This document shows positions 15,246 through 23,980 of a DNA stretch of 64,000 nucleotides, piece after piece. Source of the stretch: an uncultured Prevotellaceae bacterium. Its GTDB lineage: Bacteria; Bacteroidota; Bacteroidia; Bacteroidales; Bacteroidaceae. Within the stretch, counting starts at the first letter, position 1; each line of letters opens with the position of its first letter. The notes beneath the pieces are model-generated. The model was not told where the DNA came from. It saw nothing but the letters and a program-made list of their open reading frames with translations, and made no database searches. The stretch lies in contig OMZS01000015.1 in NCBI GenBank assembly GCA_900315565.1, positions 1 through 64,000 on the forward strand, read 5' to 3'. Made by a program: the position numbers and the translations under genes.

Positions 15246-17130
15246 TGGGTGATGGGTGATGGGTGTTGGTTGATGGGTGATAGGTGTTGGGTGATGGGGA
15301 ACGTTGATTGTTGTAGAGTTGGCCGATGAGGTCGGGGCGTCCGATGCGCCGCAGGGCTTGCTCTATGTTGCGCCTCTCCTCGGGCTTGTACCAGAAGAAG
15401 AACTGGCGCTGGGCCTGCTTATCGCGTGGTGACTTGGCGCTGAACACGGGCTCCAGGGTGTAGGGGTCGTAGCCGGTGTACCAGGTTTCTGTGCTCACAG
15501 TCATAGGGGTGGGGGTGAAGTCCTGCACTTGCTCCAGATGGAAGTCGAGTGCCTTGGTCTTGACGGCCAGTTCGGCCATGTCGGCTTCGGTGCATCCGGG
15601 ATGGCTGCTGATGAAGTAGGGAATGATTTGTTGGCGTAGGTGTTCCTCGCGGTTGATGCGGTCGAAGATTTGCTTGAACTGCTCAAACTGTTTGAACGAG
15701 GGTTTGCGCATGAGTTTCAGCACGTTATCGCTGGTGTGTTCGGGTGCCACTTTAAGACGGCCGCTGACGTGGCGGCAGATGAGCTCGCGAGTATATTGAC
15801 GGGCGGTCTGGTTGGCTTGCTCGTCTTTGCTCTGGTGGAGCAGCAGGTCGTAGCGCACGCCGCTGCCAATGAAACTCTTCTTGATACCAGGCAGCGCGTC
15901 AACGGCATGGTAGATGTCGAGCAGGCGGCTGTGGTCGGTGTTGAGGTTGGGGCAGATTTGCGGATGAATGCACGACGGGCGTTTGCATCGTTCACAAATA
16001 GACTTGTTGCGGCCTTCCATGCCATACATGTTGGCCGAGGGGCCTCCGAGGTCGGACAGGTAGCCTTTGAAATCGGGCAGTTGCATCACCTGACGCACCT
16101 CTTTTAGGATGCTCTCCTTGCTACGGCACACTATGAACTTGCCCTGGTGGGCGCTGATGGTGCAGAAAGCGCAGCCTCCGAAACAACCGCGGTGGATGTT
16201 GACCGAGTGCTTAATCATGTCGTAGGCGGGTATGCGCTTGTTCTTGTATTTTGGGTGAGGCAGCCGCGTATAGGGCAGGTCGAACGAGGCATCGAGCTCG
16301 GCAGTGGTCATGGGAGGGTAGGGGGGATTCACCACAGCGTAACGTCCGTTCACTTCCTGAAGAAGCCGCTGGGCGTGAATCTTGTTGGACTCTTCCTCGA
16401 TATGACGAAAATTCTCGGCTTGGGCTTTCTTGTTGCGCAAGCATTCGGCGTGGCTGTGGAGCACAATGTCGTCGGGGGTAATGCCATTGGGAATGTCTTC
16501 TTTGTCGGCAAGAAAAACGGTTTGGGGAATGTCTTTAATCTCACGGATGGTTTTTCCGGAGGAGAGTTCGTTGCACAGACGGATAATTGGTTTTTCACCC
16601 ATGCCGTAGATAATCAGGTCGGCCCCCGAGTCGTAGAGAATGCAGGGGCGCAGCTTGTCCTGCCAGTAGTCGTAGTGGGTGAGTCTGCGCAACGAGGCTT
16701 CTATTCCGCCGAGCACCACGGGCACGTCGGGATATAGTTGTTTAAGTATTTGGCTATATACGATGGTGGGATATTCGGGGCGGCAGTCGTGCCGGCCGTC
16801 GGGGCTGTAGGCGTCTTCTGAACGCAGACGGCGGGCGGCGGTGTATTTGTTCACCATGGAGTCCATGCAGCCAGGGGCAACGCCAAAGAAAAGGCGCGGG
16901 CGGCCCAGTTTCTTGAAGTCGCGAAAGTCGCCATGCCAGTCGGGCTGCGGAACAATGGCCACGCGCCACCCTTGCGACTCAAGAACGCGACCAATGACGG
17001 CGGCTCCGAACGATGGGTGGTCAACATAGGCGTCGGCAGAGAACAGAATGACGTCGAGTTCATCCCATCCCCGCAGCTCAACTTCTTTTTTGGTAGTGGG
17101 AAGCCAGTCGGTAAGTTGCAGATTACTCAT
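15169..17130 (-). CDS. ygiQ: YgiQ-family radical SAM protein with repeat-encoded tail
   Basis: A 653-residue UPF0313/YgiQ protein. The radical SAM cluster motif CFGGCAFC (CxxxCxxC) is followed by TISAHQGKFI, and the N-terminal domain (FFGVAPGCMDSMVNKYTA) and C-terminal DUF3362-like region are intact. Its reaction is not established. From about residue 607 the protein leaves family sequence and reads through GGGTGAT heptamers as a Pro/Ser/Thr/His-rich stretch, then 77 bases into the next gene, ending in a basic tail. It overlaps the upstream small gene by 8 bases. Confidence 0.9.
   Translation of the reverse strand: MSNLQLTDWLPTTKKEVELRGWDELDVILFSADAYVDHPSFGAAVIGRVLESQGWRVAIVPQPDWHGDFRDFKKLGRPRLFFGVAPGCMDSMVNKYTAARRLRSEDAYSPDGRHDCRPEYPTIVYSQILKQLYPDVPVVLGGIEASLRRLTHYDYWQDKLRPCILYDSGADLIIYGMGEKPIIRLCNELSSGKTIREIKDIPQTVFLADKEDIPNGITPDDIVLHSHAECLRNKKAQAENFRHIEEESNKIHAQRLLQEVNGRYAVVNPPYPPMTTAELDASFDLPYTRLPHPKYKNKRIPAYDMIKHSVNIHRGCFGGCAFCTISAHQGKFIVCRSKESILKEVRQVMQLPDFKGYLSDLGGPSANMYGMEGRNKSICERCKRPSCIHPQICPNLNTDHSRLLDIYHAVDALPGIKKSFIGSGVRYDLLLHQSKDEQANQTARQYTRELICRHVSGRLKVAPEHTSDNVLKLMRKPSFKQFEQFKQIFDRINREEHLRQQIIPYFISSHPGCTEADMAELAVKTKALDFHLEQVQDFTPTPMTVSTETWYTGYDPYTLEPVFSAKSPRDKQAQRQFFFWYKPEERRNIEQALRRIGRPDLIGQLYNNQRSPSPNTYHPSTNTHHPSPSDHHRAKQHRQDKPADQRGRNRRHR
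15247..15295. repeat. Seven GGGTGAT heptamers inside ygiQ
   Basis: Units of 7 bp: gggtgat, gggtgat, gggtgtt, ggttgat, gggtgat, aggtgtt, gggtgat. They encode part of the low-complexity YgiQ tail on the minus strand and directly precede the GTG start of the PP2C-like gene. Related to the array at 8536-8584. Confidence 0.85.
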
Positions 17131-17443
17131 CGGCTGGCTCTTCGGTGCCGAGCTTGCTCTTCCAGTCGATGAAGAGCAGCACCAGGTTGTGCAGGCCCAG
17201 GGCCTTCATGTTGTTGTTGTAAATGACGTCGAGGCAAAGGTCGAGCAGCTCCTTGTCGGTTTCTTGTTGCGACTCGAGCATGGAGCGTACGTTCATTTTG
17301 AGCTTGTCGAGCACACTCTCGTCGATAATGCCATTGCTGTCGATGAGATTGCGCAACAGAGCGTATTTTTCGATGGTTCTCAGGTGCTGGTCAGTAACGT
17401 TGATGCTTCGTGTGCCCGAAGCGTTGGCTTGAATTTTATACAT
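17123..17443 (-). CDS. Hypothetical protein, 106 residues
   Basis: I do not recognise this family. It is a small, probably helical, soluble protein (segments RTIEKYALLRNLI, DKLKMNVRSMLESQQETDKE, ALGLHNLVLLFIDWKSKL) with an acidic end. No signal peptide or membrane helix is seen. Its stop overlaps the ygiQ start by 8 bases and it follows the amidase gene by 45 bases, so it is part of the same operon. Coding potential is supported by this tight packing. Confidence 0.65.
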   Translation of the reverse strand: MYKIQANASGTRSINVTDQHLRTIEKYALLRNLIDSNGIIDESVLDKLKMNVRSMLESQQETDKELLDLCLDVIYNNNMKALGLHNLVLLFIDWKSKLGTEEPADE

Positions 17444-17488
17444 GGTTTGAGGTTTGGTTTTTTAGGAGGTTTTGAGGGTTGAGAAATG

Positions 17489-20017
17489 CTATTTCAGTAG
17501 GAAATCCATCATGGCGCGCATGATGAGGTTGCGTTTCTGCTGGTCGATGATGCACTCGAAAGGGAATCCCAGGGAGATGGTACGGAAGTCCTGTCCCTGA
17601 TAAGCCACACAGGCGGAGGTGCCGTTGGAATAGTTGAGCACATTGAAGCCGCCTTCCACGGGGCCAATTACGTCGGTGGAGGTGGCTGCATAGTGGTACT
17701 CGTTGAGTGTACGGTAGAACTCGGTGGTGAGTCCCATACCCGTAACGGTGTTGATGCTGTCCCCCCGGTTGATGCCCTCGAAGCGTAGCTTCAGCCAGTT
17801 GGCCAAGAAACGCTGTTCTGCTTCATTGCGCATGTCCGAGCCGATGTAGGCACCGCTCACCATGAGCCGGCCATGACGGTCGTTAAGGTAGTTGATAAGC
17901 TTTTGCTGCATGGCTTGTGGGAAAGTCTTATACATGTAAAGCGAGTGCCCGTCGTTTTTCTCAAGTCCCCACAGCAGGTCAACGGCGTCGTAGTCTTTCA
18001 GTTTGATGCGTCCTTCCTGCACGGCCTCGTCCGATGCGCTGGCAATGTTGTACTTCTGAGCGAAGTTGATGGCCTCGGCGTGGGTGGTGACGTAGTTGAA
18101 GTCGTTTCCGGCAATGAATTTTCCCTGCAAGTCGGCATTCCAACCTGCTGTGCGGCCATAGGATACGCCCGGGTCGGCGTTGATGTCGAATCCGCGCACG
18201 GAGTCGTTATCGACGATGGCGGGTGCTGAGAGCCGGTTGAAGCCGTTGATGACGAGCACTTTCTGTGTGGCACCAGGTTGGCATGCTGCCGAGAGCACCT
18301 CGGTGGGGAAACTCTCGCCGCCCTTGTTCACGGCTGTCACCTTGAAGTTATACACCACGCCCGGTTGCATCTTTTGGGTGAACGACGTACCCTTCAGGGG
18401 GCGCCCGTTGTCGAATCCGCCGCTGCCGACGGCTGTATAAACCATGTAGTAGGAGGGTTTTGCAGATTTCTCGTTGGGGTCTTTCACGCCTTTCCAGCTC
18501 AGTTTAGCCTTGTTCTTGCCTTTTATGTCGATGCAGAACTGGGTGGGCGGCAGCGGCTGAACGGTGTATTTGTAGCCATGAATACCATTGATGTATTGCA
18601 GCAGGGTTTTGTAGAGGCTACGGGCTAGAATGAACTTAAAGTTGGGGTCGTGGCCAAACTTCATGTCCTCGAAATTCTGGTGCGACAAAGTTTCGATGAT
18701 GGCCGAGGGAACTTCGGGCAGGCGGGTCTCCGAGTAGTTGCGGTCCCATAGATAGCGTTTGTTCCAGCGTCCGAAGACGGCCTTGATGTCGTTGGTGGTG
18801 TTGTCGAGCAGGTGCTTGGCCAGATCGTAGGATGCCTGCCGGGTAATGCCCGAGCCCAGCTTGCCGTCATTGAAATTGGTGGTGCAGATGGCCAGCGAGC
18901 CGATGATTCCGTTACGGTCCTTGGCCACTCCGGCGTCGCTGTGCACGGCGAGCGACAACTCAATGGGAACGTTCAGACCCTCTTTGTTGGGCACGTAGAT
19001 GGAGCCACCGGCCAGCCAGTTGGTCATGAGCGAGCGCACGTTGATGTCGTCGCCATAATCGTTCTGTCCGTTCTTGGTGCTGTAGTATTTGTAGGGAGTG
19101 CCAGCCCACTGGGCGTAGTAACGGGCGCCCTCGAGTGTGCGGGGCAGCCCACTGGTGGTTCCGCCGCGCAAAATGTTGCCCATGCCACCTCCGAATCGTA
19201 CGGCGTCGGTGGTCACCGTGCCGCTGGTCTTGCTATAGTTGGTCACCACTACGCGGTTGTATTCGTTGCAGCCCTGGTCGAAGTCGAAGGTGCCCAGATA
19301 CACCCAAGTGCCGGCGCCCATGCGCTGGTTGACCTGAAACTCAGTGCGCTCACCTTTATGATAGACAATGTATTGAGCGTCATCGATGCTCCGCTCGGTG
19401 GTTTGGTAGCTCACGTAAACGGCGTATCGTCCGGCCTCGGTGATGGTGGGCTGATAGCTCACTTCAGATGAGCGTGCCTGCTGGGCAATGGTCTCAATCT
19501 GACGGACGGTACCCGCCGTGAAGGGGTTCTCGCCATCGATGTAGTAGCCTATGTGTTGAGCAAATCCTGGTAGTTTTGATTGAGTCCAATCTTTCTTTGT
19601 GTTGACTTCCAGATAGTTGGGAAATTTCTTCTCGTCGTCGTTGTCGATGATGATTTCGTTGCGCTGCCAGTCGCGCTCACGGGGGGTAAATACGGTGGCT
19701 CCAGCATTCTCGAGCATGGGAATGAGGTAGGGCACAACGATGGTTTGTGTAAACAAGTCTTCGGTGGTGCGGAAGAGGTCTGGCCGCTGCCATTGCCATT
19801 GAGCTTTCTCCTGGTCGTAGTATCTTCCGTGGCTGGCCCAAAGTGCGATGTGCCTGTTGGCCAGGCCGTTGCTGATGGTGATGGGCTTGGAAATGTTTTT
19901 CACCCACTGGTTTCCATTATAGTCGGTGCCGCCCAGAAGCACGGCCTGTTTTTCTTGTGCGGTGATCTGAGCGGCCATAAGGCATCCCAATATAACGAAT
20001 GCAATTTTTTTTCTCAT
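17489..20017 (-). CDS. Secreted amidase-like protein with golvesin/Xly-type domain and FnIII
   Basis: An 842-residue exported protein (signal ends QITAQ). It looks like an N-acetylmuramoyl-L-alanine amidase (Amidase_3-like) core interrupted by a domain: early ALWASHGRYY, later LSLAVHSDAG and IIETLSHQNFEDM could supply the zinc ligands and catalytic Glu. Between them (about 165-280) is a golvesin/xanthan-lyase-type carbohydrate-binding domain (AGRYAVYVSYQTTERS, VTTDAVRFGGG). A fibronectin III domain lies near 490-580 and an alpha/beta C-terminal domain follows. Such Bacteroidales proteins are often labelled xanthan lyase, which is probably wrong. Peptidoglycan or polysaccharide remodelling is the likelier role. 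Confidence 0.7.
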   Translation of the reverse strand: MRKKIAFVILGCLMAAQITAQEKQAVLLGGTDYNGNQWVKNISKPITISNGLANRHIALWASHGRYYDQEKAQWQWQRPDLFRTTEDLFTQTIVVPYLIPMLENAGATVFTPRERDWQRNEIIIDNDDEKKFPNYLEVNTKKDWTQSKLPGFAQHIGYYIDGENPFTAGTVRQIETIAQQARSSEVSYQPTITEAGRYAVYVSYQTTERSIDDAQYIVYHKGERTEFQVNQRMGAGTWVYLGTFDFDQGCNEYNRVVVTNYSKTSGTVTTDAVRFGGGMGNILRGGTTSGLPRTLEGARYYAQWAGTPYKYYSTKNGQNDYGDDINVRSLMTNWLAGGSIYVPNKEGLNVPIELSLAVHSDAGVAKDRNGIIGSLAICTTNFNDGKLGSGITRQASYDLAKHLLDNTTNDIKAVFGRWNKRYLWDRNYSETRLPEVPSAIIETLSHQNFEDMKFGHDPNFKFILARSLYKTLLQYINGIHGYKYTVQPLPPTQFCIDIKGKNKAKLSWKGVKDPNEKSAKPSYYMVYTAVGSGGFDNGRPLKGTSFTQKMQPGVVYNFKVTAVNKGGESFPTEVLSAACQPGATQKVLVINGFNRLSAPAIVDNDSVRGFDINADPGVSYGRTAGWNADLQGKFIAGNDFNYVTTHAEAINFAQKYNIASASDEAVQEGRIKLKDYDAVDLLWGLEKNDGHSLYMYKTFPQAMQQKLINYLNDRHGRLMVSGAYIGSDMRNEAEQRFLANWLKLRFEGINRGDSINTVTGMGLTTEFYRTLNEYHYAATSTDVIGPVEGGFNVLNYSNGTSACVAYQGQDFRTISLGFPFECIIDQQKRNLIMRAMMDFLLK

Positions 20018-20572
20018 TTAAATATCTCCTATGGTGAAGTTTTCGGGCTTTTTGCCCTTCATATCCTTGAAATAGAGTTTGATGTCTCTGATGTCCTCCT
20101 CAATGTTTCCAGTAGGCATTACCGTTTTTGTGCATTTGATGAGCCTTTTCTGGTAATCCACTCCGTAGAGCAAGATGGGCAGGTTGGCTTTCCACGCAAT
20201 AAAATAGAATCCCTTTTTCCAATCGGGATTCTTCGAGCGAGTGCCCTCGGGGGTGATGCACAGGTGGAACGTGTCGGCTTTCTTGGCCGTCTCGGCCAGA
20301 TTGTCGGTCATGCTGGTGTGCTTTGAGCGATACACCGGAATGCCTCCCAAATGCTTGAAGAGCGGCCCCAGTGGCCAGAAAAACCACTCTTTCTTCATCA
20401 GGAAGTTGATTTTCAGCCCTTCGGCACCGGCATAGGCCTGCCCGAGCAACATGTCCCAGTTGCTCGTGTGAGGTGCCAGGCAGATGATGTATTTGTCGGG
20501 ATGCTCAACGCTGATTTCTTTTTTCCATCCCAGATGCCGATATAAAAGCCATCTACAGAATTTTTGCCACAT
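20018..20572 (-). CDS. PlsC-like 1-acyl-glycerol-phosphate acyltransferase
   Basis: A 184-residue acyltransferase with the catalytic HxxxxD motif (APHTSNWDML, near residues 34-43) and the phosphate-binding PEGTRSKNPDW near 108-118. The short size places it among small lysophospholipid or lipid A-type acyltransferases of Bacteroidetes rather than full-length PlsC. Its stop abuts the ATG of the amidase gene with no gap. Acyl acceptor unknown; phosphatidic acid or ornithine-lipid synthesis are possibilities. Confidence 0.85.
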   Translation of the reverse strand: MWQKFCRWLLYRHLGWKKEISVEHPDKYIICLAPHTSNWDMLLGQAYAGAEGLKINFLMKKEWFFWPLGPLFKHLGGIPVYRSKHTSMTDNLAETAKKADTFHLCITPEGTRSKNPDWKKGFYFIAWKANLPILLYGVDYQKRLIKCTKTVMPTGNIEEDIRDIKLYFKDMKGKKPENFTIGDI

Positions 20573-20577
20573 GACTG

Positions 20578-20853
20578 TTATCCCAGATTACCTATTTGGT
20601 CGATGATTTCGTTCACTTGCTTGTTGAAATCCTCGGTCAGATGCTTATAATAAACCTTTGGTTCCATGCCCGGTTCGGGATGCGAAATGCGGCGCACGTA
20701 GTCGTCGTTGATGCTAAGAATGGAAGTCAGTAACGCGTTCACATTGTCTTTGTCGGGTTTCCCGCTATACAATGAAGCAGCCACACACTCTGCAAACAGG
20801 TCGCTGCAGATGTTGTTGATAGTCTGTTTCAAATCCTTTTTGTTAGTCATCAT
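20578..20853 (-). CDS. Hypothetical protein, 91 residues
   Basis: An unrecognised small protein. I place the start at 20853 (MMTNKKDLKQ), because AAGGA lies a suitable distance upstream and the promoter at 20893-20922 rules out the longest frame. It is acidic-basic mixed and helical, without membrane segments, and ends NKQVNEIIDQIGNLG. It is the first gene of the operon running through the acyltransferase, amidase, ygiQ and PP2C-like genes. Confidence 0.65.
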   Translation of the reverse strand: MMTNKKDLKQTINNICSDLFAECVAASLYSGKPDKDNVNALLTSILSINDDYVRRISHPEPGMEPKVYYKHLTEDFNKQVNEIIDQIGNLG

Positions 20854-20892
20854 TTTAAGTTTCCTTTCATTCATTTTGTCATTTCTACTGCA

Positions 20893-20922
20893 CAAATATA
20901 GCAAAAATCTCGGTAACGGCAA
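20893..20922 (-). promoter_or_regulatory. Promoter of the six-gene operon
   Basis: Minus strand: CTTG (20923 to 20920), 19 bases, TATATTTG (20900 to 20893). This fits the Bacteroidetes promoter and lies about 40 bases before the chosen start. Confidence 0.65.
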
Positions 20923-20995
20923 GCGGTTTGGCGTTTTTTTTCTCGCAATTATCCTATTTTAGCAATTTTTCTTTCTCTTTCTTGGCAGAAATGGT

Positions 20996-21003
20996 TAATT
21001 TTG
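20996..21003 (+). promoter_or_regulatory. pfp -7 element
   Basis: TAATTTTG matches TAnnTTTG, giving a leader of about 100 bases before the ATG at 21109. No clear -33 element is present. Confidence 0.5.
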
Positions 21004-21108
21004 CATCGTTTTTTTGCAACTTGCCTCGAATGTGGTGAAGCGTAAAAGCCAGAATCAGAAAAACCAAATACACAAATAATTTCAATTAATAGTAACACAA
21101 AACAAATT

Positions 21109-22746
21109 ATGGAAAAAAGTGCATTGCAAATCCAAAGAGCCGCCTACCAGCCCAAGCTGCCCAAGGCTCTTCAGGGTGCAGTAAAGGTAAAAGAAGGTGC
21201 TCCTACTCAGAGCGTGGATAACCAGGAAGAAATCAAGCGTCTCTTCCCCAACACCTACGGAATGCCCCTCGTGGAGTTTGTTCCCAGCGAAGAGAGTAAC
21301 GCATGCTCCATCAATGTTGGCATCATTCTCAGCGGCGGACAAGCCCCTGGCGGACACAACGTCATCACAGGCCTCTTTGATGCCGTGAAGCGTCTTAATC
21401 CCGCTAACCATGTCTATGGATTCATTCTTGGCCCCGGCGGACTGGTGGACCACAACTATATGGAGCTTACAGCCGAGCTCATCGACGAGTACCGCAACAC
21501 AGGCGGCTTCGACATGATTGGCTCTGGCCGCACCAAGCTCGAGAAGACCGAACAGTTTGAGAAAGGCATCGAGATTATCCGCCAGCTCAATATCAATGCC
21601 ATTGTCATCATCGGCGGCGACGACTCAAACACCAATGCATGCGTGCTGGCCGAATACTATGCTGCCAAGAACTACGGCGTGCAGGTGATTGGCTGCCCCA
21701 AGACCATCGACGGCGACCTGAAGAACTCGCAGATTGAAACCTCGTTTGGTTTCGATACCGCCTGCAAGACCTATTCAGAGCTCATCGGCAACATTGAGCG
21801 CGACTGCAACTCTGCCCGTAAGTACTGGCACTTCATCAAGGTAATGGGCCGTTCGGCCAGCCACATCGCTCTGGAGTGCGCCCTGCAGACTCAGCCCAAC
21901 ATCTGCCTCATTTCCGAGGAGGTGGAAGCCAAGAACATGTCGCTCGACGATGTTGTTGACTACATTGCCCAGGCCGTGGCCGCTCGTGCAGAAGACGGTA
22001 ACAACTTCGGTACCGTGATTATCCCCGAGGGTGTCATCGAATTCATTCCCGCCATCAAGAAACTCATTGCTCAGCTCAACGACGTGCTCGCATCGCCCGA
22101 GGCCCAGAATCTCGGCCGCTCAGAGCAGGTGGACTTCGCCAAGAGTCACCTCACTCCCGAGAACCTCGCCGTGTTCAACTCGCTGCCCACCGACGTGGCC
22201 CAGCAGCTCGCACTCGACCGCGACCCCCACGGCAACGTACAGGTGTCGCTCATTGAGACCGAGAAACTGCTTGCCGCCATGGTAGCCACCAAGATGGAGA
22301 AGATGAAGAAAGAAGGTAAGTTTGTGGGCAAGTTTGCTACACAGCACCACTTCTTCGGCTACGAAGGACGCTGCGCAGCCCCCTCAAACTTCGATGCCGA
22401 CTACTGCTACGCACTCGGTACCAGCGCCGCCATGCTCATTGCCAACGGCAAAACGGGTTACATGGCCATCGTGAAGAATACCACAGCTCCTGCCGACCAG
22501 TGGGTGGCTGGCGGTGTGCCCATCACCATGATGATGAACATGGAGCGCCGCGCCGGCGAAATGAAGCCTGTCATTCGCAAGGCTCTCGTCGAGCTCGACG
22601 GCAAGCCCTTCAAGGCTTTTGCCGCCATGCGTGACCGCTGGGCCCGCGAAACGGCTTACGTTTATCCCGGCCCCATCCAGTATTGGGGACCCACAGAGGT
22701 GTGCGACCAGCCCACCATGACCCTCGCACTCGAGCAGGCAAAGTAA
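21109..22746 (+). CDS. pfp: PPi-dependent 6-phosphofructokinase
   Basis: A 545-residue long-clade phosphofructokinase. Two residues mark pyrophosphate rather than ATP use: GGDDSNTNA (the Asp after GGD) and the Lys in PKTIDGDLKN. It reversibly phosphorylates fructose 6-phosphate with PPi. The length (about 550) matches the plant-beta/Bacteroidetes-type enzyme. It has its own promoter and is followed by a short spacer with a 19-bp direct repeat before the GH25 gene. Confidence 0.95.
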   Translation: MEKSALQIQRAAYQPKLPKALQGAVKVKEGAPTQSVDNQEEIKRLFPNTYGMPLVEFVPSEESNACSINVGIILSGGQAPGGHNVITGLFDAVKRLNPANHVYGFILGPGGLVDHNYMELTAELIDEYRNTGGFDMIGSGRTKLEKTEQFEKGIEIIRQLNINAIVIIGGDDSNTNACVLAEYYAAKNYGVQVIGCPKTIDGDLKNSQIETSFGFDTACKTYSELIGNIERDCNSARKYWHFIKVMGRSASHIALECALQTQPNICLISEEVEAKNMSLDDVVDYIAQAVAARAEDGNNFGTVIIPEGVIEFIPAIKKLIAQLNDVLASPEAQNLGRSEQVDFAKSHLTPENLAVFNSLPTDVAQQLALDRDPHGNVQVSLIETEKLLAAMVATKMEKMKKEGKFVGKFATQHHFFGYEGRCAAPSNFDADYCYALGTSAAMLIANGKTGYMAIVKNTTAPADQWVAGGVPITMMMNMERRAGEMKPVIRKALVELDGKPFKAFAAMRDRWARETAYVYPGPIQYWGPTEVCDQPTMTLALEQAK

Positions 22747-22768
22747 TCGTTTAGAGTGGAGAGATGCG

Positions 22769-22806
22769 AGCTCATAACTCTCACCATAGCTCGTAACTCT
22801 CACCTT
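22769..22806. repeat. Two 19-bp direct repeats after pfp
   Basis: AGCTCATAACTCTCACCAT and AGCTCGTAACTCTCACCTT are adjacent and match at 17 of 19 positions. They fill most of the pfp-GH25 spacer. Confidence 0.75.
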
Positions 22807-22816
22807 ACATAAAACA

Positions 22817-23653
22817 ATGACCCAAAAACGCCGCCAACCCAAGCGCAAGCGCGCCAAGAAAAGTATTTCAGGCAAATACCCCTCCTGGCCGTGGTGGGTT
22901 GGCGGCGTTTTGGTTGTTGCTCTCTACGTATGGGCTTTCTATGCCTTCTTCGTCAGTCCCACGGGCTTCCGCTGGCGCGCCCTCTACGGCGACGCCAACT
23001 ACCCCGACGGCTACATGATTCACGGCATTGACATCAGCCACTACCAGGGCGAAATCGACTGGGACAAGCTGCAGAACGCTACCATCGAAGGCTACCCCGT
23101 ACGATTTATTATGATAAAGGCTACTGAGGGCAGCAGCCAACTCGATGAGAACTTCAACGACAATTTCTATCAGGCTCGTGAGTACGGATTTATACGTGGC
23201 GCCTACCACTTCTGGAGCAACAAATCCTCGGCCCGCGACCAGGCCTATTATTTCCTAAAGCAGGTACACCTGGAAGAGGGCGACCTGCCACCCGTGCTCG
23301 ACATTGAGCACAAGCCCCAAGACCGGAGCATCGAGGATTTTCAGCGCGACGTGCTCACATGGCTTCACATTGTGGAAGACAAGTACCATGTCAAGCCCAT
23401 CATCTACACCTATTACAAGTTTAAAACCAAGTATCTGAGCGGCCAGCGCTTCGACAGCTACCCCTACTGGATAGCCCATTATTATGTAGATAAAGTGGAG
23501 TACAAAGGCAAATGGAAGTTCTGGCAGCACACCGATGCCGGCCATCTGCCTGGCATCAAGGGCGATGTGGATTTCAATATCTACAACGGCAGCTATTACG
23601 ACCTTCGTCAGCTCACCATAGGCAATAACGATGCCTTCAATAGGTTCAGATGA
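22817..23653 (+). CDS. Glycoside hydrolase family 25 (lysozyme-like)
   Basis: A 278-residue protein with a basic cytoplasmic tail, one membrane anchor (about residues 27-50, WWVGGVLVVALYVWAFYAFF) and an extracytoplasmic GH25 domain. Catalytic-face motifs are present: HGIDISHYQG, IKATEGSSQLDENF, GAYHFWS, PVLDIE and the terminal GDVDFNIYNGS. GH25 enzymes cleave the beta-1,4 bond between MurNAc and GlcNAc. The anchor implies action on peptidoglycan from the inner membrane. Confidence 0.9.
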   Translation: MTQKRRQPKRKRAKKSISGKYPSWPWWVGGVLVVALYVWAFYAFFVSPTGFRWRALYGDANYPDGYMIHGIDISHYQGEIDWDKLQNATIEGYPVRFIMIKATEGSSQLDENFNDNFYQAREYGFIRGAYHFWSNKSSARDQAYYFLKQVHLEEGDLPPVLDIEHKPQDRSIEDFQRDVLTWLHIVEDKYHVKPIIYTYYKFKTKYLSGQRFDSYPYWIAHYYVDKVEYKGKWKFWQHTDAGHLPGIKGDVDFNIYNGSYYDLRQLTIGNNDAFNRFR

Positions 23654-23980
23654 AGATAGTAAGGAGTTGTTGGAAGTTAACAGCCTCGGCTGTGGAGTTA
23701 ACGGACATTAGTTCTCTAACAGATTAGGTTATTATCCGTTAACTTCCGCAATTTTCCGTTAACTTCACGAGCCGCAGGCTCACTAATTCCCAGCAAGTTT
23801 CGCTGCGAAACATGAGTAGTTTTACGGCTGTGCTGTTGTGGAATTTTCGCTATTTCGGCAAATCGTGCCAGGGGGAAGAGCATTTTTTGCTGAATTGTTT
23901 GTGTAAAAGTGGTTTTTTTAGTACTTTTGCATCCGACTTTTCAGAAACTGAAGTAATTACTTTAAAATCATTATATACAG
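23654..23980. other. Spacer GH25-pheT with decamer repeats and pheT promoter
   Basis: No gene. Decamers related to GTTAACTTCC occur in both orientations: ggaagttaac (23672-23681), ggagttaacg (23694-23703), gttaacttcc, gcaattttcc, gttaacttca (23738-23767). The reverse-strand leader of site 3826-3852 lies at 23695-23723. Small hairpins AGCC-GGCT and GAGCC-GGCTC flank them. The pheT promoter follows. Confidence 0.75.
23898..23929 (+). promoter_or_regulatory. pheT promoter
   Basis: TTTG (23898-23901), 20 bases, TACTTTTG (23922-23929): an ideal Bacteroidetes promoter, about 45 bases of leader before pheT. Confidence 0.85.
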
